From Streptomyces olivaceoviridis (GTDB lineage: Bacteria; Actinomycetota; Actinomycetes; Streptomycetales; Streptomycetaceae): 64,000 nt of DNA. The DNA lies in the NCBI RefSeq assembly GCF_014650115.1, contig NZ_BMUI01000027.1, forward strand, positions 42,309 through 106,308. Reading direction: 5' to 3'. A program made the translations under genes and the position numbers. Position 1 is the first letter of the stretch. The number at the start of each line of letters is the position of its first letter. Under the pieces are notes generated by a model that searched no databases, had not been told where the DNA came from, and saw nothing but the letters and a program-made list of their open reading frames with translations. Positions 25,226 through 32,827 of this stretch are shown piece by piece.

Positions 25226-26620
25226 TCACTCCGTCTCCGGCAGGGCGGCCAGGACGCCGAGCGGTACCGGCCGGGCGAACGGCCGCCGTCCGGCGGTGAG
25301 CGGGCAGCCGGCCAGGCCCGCCACCGCGGGCGCGCACATCCGCCCCTGGCACCAGCCCATCCCGGCCCGGGTGAGCAGCTTCACCGTGCGCAGGTCCCCC
25401 GCGCCGAGCGAGTCGACGGCCCCGCGCACCTCCCCGGCGGTGACCTCCTCGCAGCGGCACACCACCGTCTCGTCCGGGACCCGGTCCGCCCAGCCCGCCG
25501 GCGGGGCGTACACCGCGTCCAGGGCCGTGGCGAACGCGCGCAGCCGGGTGCGGGTCCGGGCGGCGCCCCAGCCGCCCGGGTCGGGGGCGGTGCCGCGCAG
25601 CCGGGCGGCGGCCGAGCGCCCGGCGATGTGCCCCTCGGCGAGCGCGAGCGCCGCGCCGCCGACGCCGGTGGCCTCCCCGGCGGCCCAGACGCCCGGCACG
25701 TCGGTGCGCTGTTCGGCGTCGACCCGTACGGCGGTGCCGGACAGGGTGCAGCCGAGGGTCTCGGCGAGGTCGGTGTGCGGCAGCATGCCGTGGCCCACGG
25801 CCAGGGTGTCGCAGGGGATGCGCCGGGCGCTGCCGGGCCGCGGGCGTCCGTCCCGGTCCAGCGCGGCCACCGTCACCGCCTCCAGCCGGTCGGTGCCGTG
25901 CGCCGCCACGACGGTGTGCCGGGCCAGGGTGCGCACGCCGTGCCGCAGCAGCCGGGCCGCGTAGCCGGCGCCCTCGGCGAGTTTGCCGGGCTGTGCGGCC
26001 AGGGCGGGCGCCCGGTGGAGCAGCGCGCCGGGACCGGCGGACTCCACCAGCGCGGCGACCCACGCGCCGGCCGCGGCGAGCCCGGCGGCCACCGGCAGCA
26101 GCAGCGGTCCGGTCCCGGCCACCACCACCCTGCGGCCGGGCAGCACCAGACCGCCCTTGAGCATGGCCTGCGCCCCGCCCGCCGTGACGACGCCGGGCAG
26201 CGTCCAGCCGGGGAAGGGCAGCACCCGCTCGTAGGCGCCGGTGGCGAGCAGTACCGCGTCGGCGCGCACGGTGACGCCGTCCTCCTGCGCGGGGCCGAGC
26301 AGGGCGTGCACGGCGAACGCTCCGGAGGCGGAGTCCCGTGCGACGCACCAGACGTGATGGTCGGTCAGCTGGGTGATCCGGCCGGCCGTGCGGTGCCGGT
26401 CCAGGCCGTCCCGCAGCCGCTCCCAGGTGCGCCACTGGTGGTGCAGGGCCTGCGGCCGGCGGGCGCCGAGGGCGGCGGCGGGCTGCCGGTAGAACTGCCC
26501 GCCGGCCTGGTCGGCGGCGTCGACCAGGGTCACCTGGACGCCCCGTGCGGCCGCCGCCAGCGCCGCGGCGAGCCCGGCCGGGCCCGCGCCGACGACGGCG
26601 AGGCGCGGTCGTTCAGTCAT
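25226..26620 (-). CDS. D-hydroxyproline dehydrogenase alpha-like subunit (FAD/NAD oxidoreductase with [2Fe-2S] BFD-like domain)
   Basis: 464-residue pyridine-nucleotide-disulphide-type oxidoreductase: FAD-binding VVGAGPAGLAAALAAAARG at the N-terminus, a second GTGPLLLPVAAGLAAAG dinucleotide fold mid-protein, and a C-terminal BFD-like iron-sulphur domain (VVCRCEEVTAGEVRGA and GWCQGRMC). This is the alpha subunit architecture of HcnABC/opine oxidase/D-hydroxyproline dehydrogenases. It overlaps the small [2Fe-2S] subunit gene by eight bases, which fixes the complex: alpha, gamma (26613) and beta (26912). Confidence 0.88.
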   Translation of the reverse strand: MTERPRLAVVGAGPAGLAAALAAAARGVQVTLVDAADQAGGQFYRQPAAALGARRPQALHHQWRTWERLRDGLDRHRTAGRITQLTDHHVWCVARDSASGAFAVHALLGPAQEDGVTVRADAVLLATGAYERVLPFPGWTLPGVVTAGGAQAMLKGGLVLPGRRVVVAGTGPLLLPVAAGLAAAGAWVAALVESAGPGALLHRAPALAAQPGKLAEGAGYAARLLRHGVRTLARHTVVAAHGTDRLEAVTVAALDRDGRPRPGSARRIPCDTLAVGHGMLPHTDLAETLGCTLSGTAVRVDAEQRTDVPGVWAAGEATGVGGAALALAEGHIAGRSAAARLRGTAPDPGGWGAARTRTRLRAFATALDAVYAPPAGWADRVPDETVVCRCEEVTAGEVRGAVDSLGAGDLRTVKLLTRAGMGWCQGRMCAPAVAGLAGCPLTAGRRPFARPVPLGVLAALPETE

Positions 26621-26915
26621 CGTCCCGGCCCGTCCCCTCCTGCGTGCGGATGTCGTCTCCCGGGCGCACCGGAACCAGGCAGGCCCGTTGGTTGGGGCGG
26701 CCGTTGACGGTGACCAGGCAGTCGAAGCACACCCCGATCCCGCAGAACACCCCGCGGGGCCGCCCGGCGTCCCGTGTGCTGCGCCAGGCCGTCACGCCCG
26801 CCGCCCACAGCGCCGCCGCGACCGTCTGGCCCGGCAGTGCCTCCAGGGGCCGGCCGTCGAAGGTCACGGTGCGGGCGGGACCGGGCCGGGCCCGGGTCAA
26901 CTCCCTCGGATTCAC
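26613..26915 (-). CDS. D-hydroxyproline dehydrogenase gamma-like subunit, [2Fe-2S] protein
   Basis: 100-residue ferredoxin-like subunit with four cysteine ligands C58, C63, C66 and C79 (FCGIGVCFDC ... NQRAC), matching the HcnA/SoxA-like small subunit that passes electrons between the two flavoproteins. GTG start at 26915 overlaps the upstream stop (GTGA), and its stop overlaps the next start. Both overlaps imply stoichiometric production of the complex. Confidence 0.88.
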   Translation of the reverse strand: MNPRELTRARPGPARTVTFDGRPLEALPGQTVAAALWAAGVTAWRSTRDAGRPRGVFCGIGVCFDCLVTVNGRPNQRACLVPVRPGDDIRTQEGTGRDDD

Positions 26916-28072
26916 TGGACGTCGCCTCCCTCGGTGTCGAACCGCTCCGGCCGGAACGGCGTGAGGTCCAGCTCCGGCGCCTTCCCGGTGAGCGTCCGCG
27001 CGATCAACCGCCCGGTGCCGGGGGCGAGTCCGATGCCGGCGCCCTCGTGCCCGCAGGCGTGGAACAGGCCGGGCACCCGCGGATCGGGCCCGATCGCCGG
27101 CAGATGGTCCGGCAGGTACGGCCGGAAGCCCGCGTACGTGCGCAGCGCGCGGACCCCTCGCAGGAACGGGAACAGCCCGATCGCCCCGGCGGCGAGCGCC
27201 CGCATCGCGGTCAGCGACAACGACCGGTCGAAACCGACCCGTTCCCGGGTGGCGCCGATCAGTACCGGACCGGCGGCCGTGCCCTCCACGACCGGTGAGC
27301 TGCGCAGCGCGGCCGAGTCGCTGGCCACGTCGGCCACGTAGTCCGCCGCGTACACCTTGTGCCGGACCATGCGCGGCAGCGGCTCGGTGACCAGCACGAA
27401 GCCGCGCCGGGGGAGCACCGGCAGCCGGACGCCGGCGAGCGAGGCGAGGTCGCCGCCCCAGGTGCCGGCCGCGTTGACCACCGCCGGCGCGTGGATGTCG
27501 CCCCGGTCGGTGCGGACGCCGCGGACCGCTCCCCGCGCGGTGCGCAGCACCCCGGTCACGGTACGGCCGGTGTGCAGGGCGGCGCCGGAGGCGCGGACCA
27601 GGTGTGCGGCGGCCAGCGCGGGCATGACCTGGGCGTCCTGCGGGTAGTGCACCGCGCCCGCCATGCCGGGCGCCATGTGCGGCTCCAGCTCGGCGACCTG
27701 TTCGGCGTCGACCGGTACGGCGGTGACACCGGCGGTCCGCTGGTCCGCGGCGAAGTCCCGCAGGGCGGCCAGGGCACCGGGCGTCGAGGCGACCACGAGG
27801 CCGCCCTTGGGCTCGTACTCGATCGCGGCGCCCAGTTCCCCCGCCAGTTCGGCCCACAACCGGGCCGACAGCAGCGCGAGTTCGAGCTCCGGGCCCGGCT
27901 CCTTGTCGGAGACGAGGAGGTTGCCCTCGCCGGCTCCGGTGGTGCCGCCGGCCACCGGGCCCCGGTCCACCAATCGTACGTCGAGTCCGGCGCGCGCGGC
28001 GTACAGGGCACAGGCCGCGCCCGTCATTCCGGCCCCGACGACCACGACATCGCAGGTCAGTAGCTTCGCCAC
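26912..28072 (-). CDS. D-hydroxyproline dehydrogenase beta-like subunit, DAO-type FAD oxidoreductase
   Basis: 386-residue D-amino-acid oxidase-fold flavoprotein. The N-terminal FAD motif is VVVGAGMTGAACALYAARAG and the C-terminal flavin motif is HACGHEGAGIGLAPGTGRLI. It would oxidise cis-4-hydroxy-D-proline to the pyrroline used by the deaminase at 24248. GTG start at 28072 without any Shine-Dalgarno; a candidate operator ends four bases upstream, so a leaderless transcript is likely. First gene of the three-subunit operon. Confidence 0.88.
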   Translation of the reverse strand: MAKLLTCDVVVVGAGMTGAACALYAARAGLDVRLVDRGPVAGGTTGAGEGNLLVSDKEPGPELELALLSARLWAELAGELGAAIEYEPKGGLVVASTPGALAALRDFAADQRTAGVTAVPVDAEQVAELEPHMAPGMAGAVHYPQDAQVMPALAAAHLVRASGAALHTGRTVTGVLRTARGAVRGVRTDRGDIHAPAVVNAAGTWGGDLASLAGVRLPVLPRRGFVLVTEPLPRMVRHKVYAADYVADVASDSAALRSSPVVEGTAAGPVLIGATRERVGFDRSLSLTAMRALAAGAIGLFPFLRGVRALRTYAGFRPYLPDHLPAIGPDPRVPGLFHACGHEGAGIGLAPGTGRLIARTLTGKAPELDLTPFRPERFDTEGGDVQ

Positions 28073-28075
28073 GCC

Positions 28076-28089
28076 AGTACTATGTCACA
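28076..28089. promoter_or_regulatory. candidate hydroxyproline regulator site 2
   Basis: AGTACTATGTCACA, matching the 25170 site in opposite orientation at 13 of 14 bases. It contains the palindrome ATGTCACAT (28082-28090) and lies immediately upstream of the dehydrogenase GTG, overlapping the expected -10 region. Confidence 0.5.
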
Positions 28090-28148
28090 TGTTTCTCTCC
28101 CTGAGGAGTACCCGGCACCGACCTCGATCCCCAGGCGTGGACGCCCCC

Positions 28149-28177
28149 TTGACGTCGTACGGAGCCCGATCGACACT
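28149..28177 (+). promoter_or_regulatory. putative promoter of leader peptide/GST-like unit
   Basis: -35 TTGACG (28149-28154), 17-base spacer, -10 GACACT (28172-28177). Start of transcription would fall near 28184, about 30 bases before the leader peptide ATG. Confidence 0.5.
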
Positions 28178-28212
28178 CCAGGGAGGGAATCCTAGTGAAC
28201 AGGTAGGGAATC

Positions 28213-28335
28213 ATGACGCGCCGCGCAACGGGCACCGGCCGGACCGGCCGGACGCCGTTGTACGCCCCCCTGCTCACCTCCCGTCGCCACATCGACCTCC
28301 AGCGCGTTTGCAGCGCGATCAGCCGCCACCGCTGA
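28213..28335 (+). CDS. HIDLxRV-type leader peptide 1 (40 residues)
   Basis: Short ORF ending in SRRHIDLQRVCSAISRHR, the conserved core of actinobacterial putative leader peptides found before sulfur-metabolism genes. Arg-rich, with a cysteine codon (TGC) late in the frame. AGGTAGGG lies a few bases before the ATG. It precedes the GST-like gene at 28418 by 82 bases. By analogy with cysteine-responsive leader peptides, ribosome behaviour at the Cys codon may set downstream expression; this is inferred. Confidence 0.75.
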   Translation: MTRRATGTGRTGRTPLYAPLLTSRRHIDLQRVCSAISRHR

Positions 28336-28417
28336 GCCGGGCCGCCCCTCCGCCCCCACCGCCCGGTCATGCCCGCGCCGGCGCGCCCCTTCGCACACCC
28401 ACCACCCGGGGAGACGC

Positions 28418-29305
28418 ATGTCCATCACTCCGCTCGCCGCCGTCCCGTCCACCCGCGGTACCGCGCCCGTCTTCCGGGGCCGGATCGGCCGGGACGCGCG
28501 CAGCGGCCACTACGCCGTGCCGCACCGCTACCGGCTCCATCTGTCGACCGCCTGCCCCGACGGGCTGCGCCTCGCCGTCGGCCACAGCCTGCTCGGCCTG
28601 GACGCCCGCTGTCCCGTCACCCTCCTGCCCGCCGTCCCGGACTGTCCCGGCGGCGGTCACGCCGTGCTCCGCCCGCTCTACGAGGCGAGCGCCCACCACT
28701 ACACCGGCCCGGCGCTCGCGCCCGTGCTCAGCGACGACTGGTCCGGACGCATCGTCAGCACCCACACCCCCGACATCCTGCGCGACCTGGACCGGTTCCG
28801 GCCGGGCGGCGACGCCCGCCTGTACCCCTCCGGCCTGGAGTCCGTGATCGAGGCCGTCGAGCGGATGTGCGCCGAGGGCATCGAGGAGGCCGCGCAGAGC
28901 GCCGGCCGCGCCGGTGCCGACCCCGCCGAACGGGCCGCCGCCCTCGACGTGCTGCTGGACACCCTGGGCCGGCTGGAGCGGCGGCTGAGCGGCGAGGAGT
29001 ACCTGGCCGACGACCGGCTCACCGCCGCCGACATCGAGCTGTGGGTCACCCTCGTGCAGCTCGACACCGTCCACCGCTGCCACCTCGACGCCTCCGCCGT
29101 GCACCGCATCGCCGGCCACCACGCCCTGTGGGCCTACGCCCGCCGCCTGGCCGCCCACCCCGCTTTCGGCCGCCACCTCGACCTCGACGGCATCGCCCGC
29201 CGCCACCACGGCCGCTGCCAGGGCCTGGAGGCCGCCGGAGCCGCTGTCCAGATCCTGGACTGGGCAGGCCACGCCGCGGACGCCCCGGACGCTTCGCGCA
29301 GGTGA
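28418..29305 (+). CDS. GST-like protein, glutathionyl-hydroquinone reductase family remnant
   Basis: 295 residues resembling Xi-class glutathione transferases (glutathionyl-hydroquinone reductases, YqjG/ECM4). The thioredoxin-fold start RDARSGHYAVPHRYRLHLST and the Cys-Pro (C46 in TACPDGL) match the catalytic CPW region, though Trp is replaced by Asp; the C-terminal helical GST domain (about 115-260; EEYLADDRLTAADIELWVTL) is well kept. Streptomyces make mycothiol, not glutathione, so the thiol partner is unclear. GGGGAG precedes the ATG, and leader peptide 1 lies upstream. A role in sulfur-compound handling is suggested by context only. Confidence 0.75.
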   Translation: MSITPLAAVPSTRGTAPVFRGRIGRDARSGHYAVPHRYRLHLSTACPDGLRLAVGHSLLGLDARCPVTLLPAVPDCPGGGHAVLRPLYEASAHHYTGPALAPVLSDDWSGRIVSTHTPDILRDLDRFRPGGDARLYPSGLESVIEAVERMCAEGIEEAAQSAGRAGADPAERAAALDVLLDTLGRLERRLSGEEYLADDRLTAADIELWVTLVQLDTVHRCHLDASAVHRIAGHHALWAYARRLAAHPAFGRHLDLDGIARRHHGRCQGLEAAGAAVQILDWAGHAADAPDASRR

Positions 29306-29340
29306 GAGCGGGCCGCCGATGTCCACTGGGCGGACGGCCG

Positions 29341-29370
29341 TTGACATTCGAACGGGCAACTGCCTTACTT
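29341..29370 (+). promoter_or_regulatory. putative promoter before SAM-IV riboswitch
   Basis: Consensus -35 TTGACA (29341-29346) followed after about 18 bases by TTACTT (29365-29370). Transcription would begin near 29378, just ahead of the riboswitch. Confidence 0.5.
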
Positions 29371-29382
29371 ACGGCTCAGAAC

Positions 29383-29493
29383 GGTCAAGAGCGTCAGCAC
29401 CAAGCCCTGGCTCGCTGACCGGCAACCCTCGCACCGCGGTGGGGTGCCCCAGGTGACGACCGGACCGGATGACGTTTTCGGTAAGCGCGAGGC
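29383..29493 (+). ncRNA. SAM-IV riboswitch
   Basis: The segment matches the SAM-IV aptamer as known from Streptomyces almost base for base in its core: CAAGCCCTGGCTCGCTGACC, then GGCAACCCTC, then ACCGCGGTGGGGTGCCCC, then GGTGACGACC closing P1 with GGTC at 29383-29386, followed by a downstream hairpin and GGTAAGCGCGAGG. SAM-IV binds S-adenosylmethionine and normally turns off methionine/sulfur genes when SAM is abundant. Here it heads leader peptide 3 and the ABC operon at 29847. The 3' boundary is approximate. Confidence 0.9.
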
Positions 29494-29525
29494 CCCACGG
29501 GGCCGGAACAGTGACAGGTGACGCC

Positions 29526-29675
29526 ATGTACGCAGCTCCCAGGACGGCCGCGAGCCGCCCCCAGGGCTGCGTACCGTCGTACGCCGGTCTCCTCGTCGCC
29601 GACCGCGCCGTCGATCTGCTCCGCGTGAACAGCGCACTGTGTACCGCACCGGGCTCTGCCCGCTGTCAGGGCTGA
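29526..29675 (+). CDS. HIDLxRV-like leader peptide 3 (49 residues)
   Basis: ATG at 29526 with ACAGGTG upstream. The core VADRAVDLLRVNSALCTA is a clear variant of the HIDLxRVxxALC leader motif (His-Ile replaced by Ala-Val), with Cys at the usual place and two more Cys codons. It lies directly downstream of the SAM-IV riboswitch and ahead of a hairpin at 29705, so it may add a cysteine-sensing layer to SAM control. The longer tail after the motif is unusual. Confidence 0.65.
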   Translation: MYAAPRTAASRPQGCVPSYAGLLVADRAVDLLRVNSALCTAPGSARCQG

Positions 29676-29704
29676 CGTCTCCTACCAGCCCCCGCGTTCC
29701 CGCC

Positions 29705-29726
29705 GCACACCGTCCGTCCGGTGTGC
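29705..29726 (+). promoter_or_regulatory. hairpin between leader peptide 3 and ABC operon
   Basis: GCACACCG (29705-29712) and CGGTGTGC (29719-29726) form a perfect eight-base stem with a six-base loop, 29 bases after the leader stop. It could be an attenuator or part of the riboswitch expression platform. Confidence 0.5.
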
Positions 29727-29846
29727 CGTTGTCCGCCCAGCCCCCGGTTCCGCGCCTGTCCGTGCGCCGCCTCGTGCCCCAGTGCCGTCGTGGCCCACCT
29801 CCGCTCCCGCGCGGCCCCGGGGTGACCGACTCCGCCGGAGCCCGCC

Positions 29847-30830
29847 ATGAGTGAACTCACAGGCGCCGCCGTCTCCCTAGCCGAGGCGCCGGCCCCCGCC
29901 GACACACCGTCAAAACCCCTGTCCGCCCAGCGGGTCCAGCCGCTGCGCCGGCCCGGCCGGTGGATCGTCACCGCCGCCGTCCTCGTACTCGTCGCGCAGA
30001 TCCTGCACGGACTGGTCACGAACCCCTTCTACCAGTGGGACCGCTTCCGTTACTGGTTCCTGCGCCCCACCGTCCTCGACGGCCTCCTCGTCACCCTCGA
30101 AGTCGCCGCGCTCAGCGCCGTCCTGGGGCTGCTCGGCGGCATCCTGCTGGCACTCGCCCGGCTCTCCGGGAGCCCGGTGCTGCGCGCGGTCAGCTGGACC
30201 TACACCTGGCTGTTCCGCTCCGTGCCGCTCATCGTCGTACTGATCTTCCTGTACAACTTCAGTGCCTTGTACAAGACGTTGAGCCTCGGCGTGCCGTTCG
30301 GACCCGCCTTCGTCACCTTCGACGAGTCCCGGCTGGCCACGGACATGACGATCGCCGTCATCGGCCTCAGCCTCAACGAGGCGGCGTACGCGGCCGAGGT
30401 GGTCCGCGGCGGCATCCTCTCCGTCGACCAGGGACAGCACGAGGCCGCCGCCGCGCTCGGCCTGCCCCGGGGCCACCAGTTCCGCAGGATCGTCTTCCCG
30501 CAGGCCCTCAGGTCCATCACCCCGAACTACGTCAACCAGCTCATCGGCCTCATCAAGAGCACGTCCCTGGTCTTCTACGTGTCGCTGCTCGACCTGTTCG
30601 GCACGGTGCAGTCGATGGGCAGCACCTACCCCGGTGACGTCGTGCCGCTGCTGACGGTCGCCACCGTCTGGTACCTGATCCTCACCAGCGCCGTGTCCGT
30701 CGTCCAGTTCTACGTCGAGCGGTACTACGCCCGGGGCGCCACCCGGGCCCTGCCGCCGACGCCCTTGCAGAAGGCCCGGGCCGGCCTCGCCGACCTGCGG
30801 GCCCGGCTGAGCCGGGAGGCCGCCGTATGA
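29847..30830 (+). CDS. polar amino acid/sulfur amino acid ABC transporter permease
   Basis: HisM/GlnP-type permease, 327 residues, with about five helices and the EAA-loop motif (EAAAALGLPRGHQFRRIVFP). A soluble N-terminal stretch of about 35 residues precedes the first helix. GGAG lies before the ATG at 29847. Together with the ATPase at 30827 (four-base overlap) and the binding protein at 31761 it forms a complete importer. SAM-IV control argues for methionine, cystine or another organosulfur substrate. Confidence 0.9.
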   Translation: MSELTGAAVSLAEAPAPADTPSKPLSAQRVQPLRRPGRWIVTAAVLVLVAQILHGLVTNPFYQWDRFRYWFLRPTVLDGLLVTLEVAALSAVLGLLGGILLALARLSGSPVLRAVSWTYTWLFRSVPLIVVLIFLYNFSALYKTLSLGVPFGPAFVTFDESRLATDMTIAVIGLSLNEAAYAAEVVRGGILSVDQGQHEAAAALGLPRGHQFRRIVFPQALRSITPNYVNQLIGLIKSTSLVFYVSLLDLFGTVQSMGSTYPGDVVPLLTVATVWYLILTSAVSVVQFYVERYYARGATRALPPTPLQKARAGLADLRARLSREAAV

Positions 30831-31618
30831 CCACCGCGCAGACCCTGCCGAAGGCCGCCCCCGCCGCGCTCGAAGTGCACGGCGTGCACAAGTGGTACGG
30901 CTCCCACCGCGTCCTCGACGGCATCGACCTGACCGTCCGCCCCGGCGAGGTCACGGTGATCCTCGGACCGTCCGGCTCCGGCAAGTCCACGCTGCTCAGG
31001 GTCGTCAACCACCTGGAGAAGCCCGAGATCGGCCACGTCAGCGTGGGCGGCGAGCTGATCGGGGTGAAGCGGCACGGGGACCGGCTCAGGGAACTCAGCG
31101 AGCGCGCCATCCTCGCCCAGCGCAGCCGGATCGGCTTCGTCTTCCAGAACTTCAACCTCTTCCCGCACCTGACCGTCCTGGAGAACGTCGCCGCGGCCCC
31201 CGCCGCCACCGGCAGGCTGACCAGGGCGGCGGCCCAGGAACTCGCCCGGGAACTCCTCGACCGCGTCGGCCTCGGCGACAAGACCGGCGCCTACCCGCGG
31301 CAGCTCTCCGGCGGCCAGCAGCAGCGCGTCGCCATAGCCCGTGCCCTCGCCCTGCGGCCCGGGATCATCCTCTTCGACGAGCCGACCTCGGCGCTCGACC
31401 CCGAACTCGTCGGCGAGGTGCTGGCCGTCATCAAGGACCTGGCCACCAGCGGCACCACCCTCGTCATCGTCACCCACGAGATCGGCTTCGCCCGCGAGGT
31501 CGCCGACCAGGTCGTCTTCATCGACGGCGGCCGGATCGTCGAACAGGGCCCGCCCGGCGAGGTGCTGGACCGGCCCCGGCACGCACGGACCCGGGAATTC
31601 CTCGGCAAGGTGCTCTGA
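30827..31618 (+). CDS. polar amino acid ABC transporter ATP-binding protein
   Basis: GlnQ/TcyN-type ATPase, 263 residues. Walker A GPSGSGKST at about 47-55, Q-loop FVFQNFNLFPHLTV, signature LSGGQQQRVAIARAL and Walker B ILFDEPTSALDPE. ATG overlaps the permease stop (ATGA). Drives the importer encoded by its neighbours. Confidence 0.94.
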   Translation: MTTAQTLPKAAPAALEVHGVHKWYGSHRVLDGIDLTVRPGEVTVILGPSGSGKSTLLRVVNHLEKPEIGHVSVGGELIGVKRHGDRLRELSERAILAQRSRIGFVFQNFNLFPHLTVLENVAAAPAATGRLTRAAAQELARELLDRVGLGDKTGAYPRQLSGGQQQRVAIARALALRPGIILFDEPTSALDPELVGEVLAVIKDLATSGTTLVIVTHEIGFAREVADQVVFIDGGRIVEQGPPGEVLDRPRHARTREFLGKVL

Positions 31619-31760
31619 CCGCGCCGCCCGGCGGGGCGTTCCGGCTCTGCCGCCCCGGCAAGGTGTCCCGGCTTGGCCGCTCAGGCCCTCCATGACCACC
31701 ACCCCCCAGCGCACCCCCATCGCTCACCACCCTCATCAGCGAGACAAGGACAGCCACGCC

Positions 31761-32780
31761 ATGCCCAGCCACCTCTCCCGACGCGCCGTGTTCCGCGGCA
31801 TCACCGCGGCGACCGCCGTCGCCACCCTCGCCACCGGGCTCGCCGCCTGCGGAGGTGACAGCGAGGCCGTCACCAAGACCGACGCCACCGGCACGGTGAC
31901 CGTGGGGCGGCTGTCCAACGGAGCCGCCAAGGAGACCGCGCTGAAGGTCTCCGAAGTGAAGTCCATCCGCGCCGAACTGCCCGCCTCGGTGCGCAGGAGC
32001 GGCAAGCTCGTCATCGGCGTCGGAGCCCTGCCCTCGGGCTCCGCGCCGCTGAACTTCGTGGGCAGCGACCAGAAGACCCTCACCGGCTCCGAGCCCGACC
32101 TCGGCCGCCTGGTGGCCGCGGTCCTCGGCCTGAAGCCCGAGATCAGGAACTCCACCTGGGAGAACCTCTTCGTCGGCGTCGACAGCGGCAAGGTCGACGT
32201 GGCGTTCTCCAACGTCACCGTCACCGAGGAACGCAAGCGGAAGTACGAGTTCGCCTCCTACCGCAAGGACAACCTGGCCTTCGAGGTGCTGAAGAAGAAC
32301 TCCTGGAACTTCGACGGCGACTACGAGAACCTCGCCGGCAAGACGGTCAGCGTGGGCGCCGGCACCAACCAGGAGAAGATCCTCCTGGAGTGGAAGGCCA
32401 GGCTGGCCAAGGAGGGCAAGAAGCTCACCGTCAAGTACTTCCCGGACCAGAACGCCACCAACCTGGCGCTGAGCAGCGGAAAGATCGACGCCTTCTTCGG
32501 TCCCAACCCCGCGGTCGCCTACCGTGCCCGGCAGACCGCGAACACCCCCAACGCCACCCGCAACGCGGGCACCTTCTCCGGTGCCGGCGAGACGCTCCAG
32601 GGCCTGATCGCCGCGACCGCCAAGAAGGACAGCGGACTCGCCAAGCCGCTCGCCGACGCCCTCAACCACCTGGTCGAGCACGGGCAGTACGGCAAGTGGC
32701 TGGCCGCCTACGGCCTCTCCAACGAGTCCGTGGCGAAGTCGGAGGTCAACCCGCCCGGGCTGCCGATGGACAACTCCTGA
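31761..32780 (+). CDS. amino acid ABC transporter substrate-binding lipoprotein
   Basis: SBP_bac_3-type receptor, 339 residues. The N-terminus SRRAVFRGITAATAVA with lipobox LAAC (Cys about residue 30) marks a Tat-type lipoprotein. Mature motifs include GKLVIGVGALPSG, GSEPDLGRLVAAVLG and VDVAFSNVTVTEERK. Start at 31761 chosen for AAGGA about ten bases upstream; an in-frame ATG at 31692 has none. Its substrate is probably a sulfur amino acid or organosulfur compound, given the riboswitch upstream and flavin monooxygenases downstream. Confidence 0.9.
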   Translation: MPSHLSRRAVFRGITAATAVATLATGLAACGGDSEAVTKTDATGTVTVGRLSNGAAKETALKVSEVKSIRAELPASVRRSGKLVIGVGALPSGSAPLNFVGSDQKTLTGSEPDLGRLVAAVLGLKPEIRNSTWENLFVGVDSGKVDVAFSNVTVTEERKRKYEFASYRKDNLAFEVLKKNSWNFDGDYENLAGKTVSVGAGTNQEKILLEWKARLAKEGKKLTVKYFPDQNATNLALSSGKIDAFFGPNPAVAYRARQTANTPNATRNAGTFSGAGETLQGLIAATAKKDSGLAKPLADALNHLVEHGQYGKWLAAYGLSNESVAKSEVNPPGLPMDNS

Positions 32781-32827
32781 CGGGACATCGTTCCACCGAC
32801 ATGGAGTCGACAGAGGGGATCGCTTCC

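Noticed and set aside
28090..28212. Second SAM riboswitch before leader peptide 1
   Set aside because: The spacer lacks the GGCAACCCTC and GGTGGGGTGCCCC core elements; only a promoter-like pair was found.
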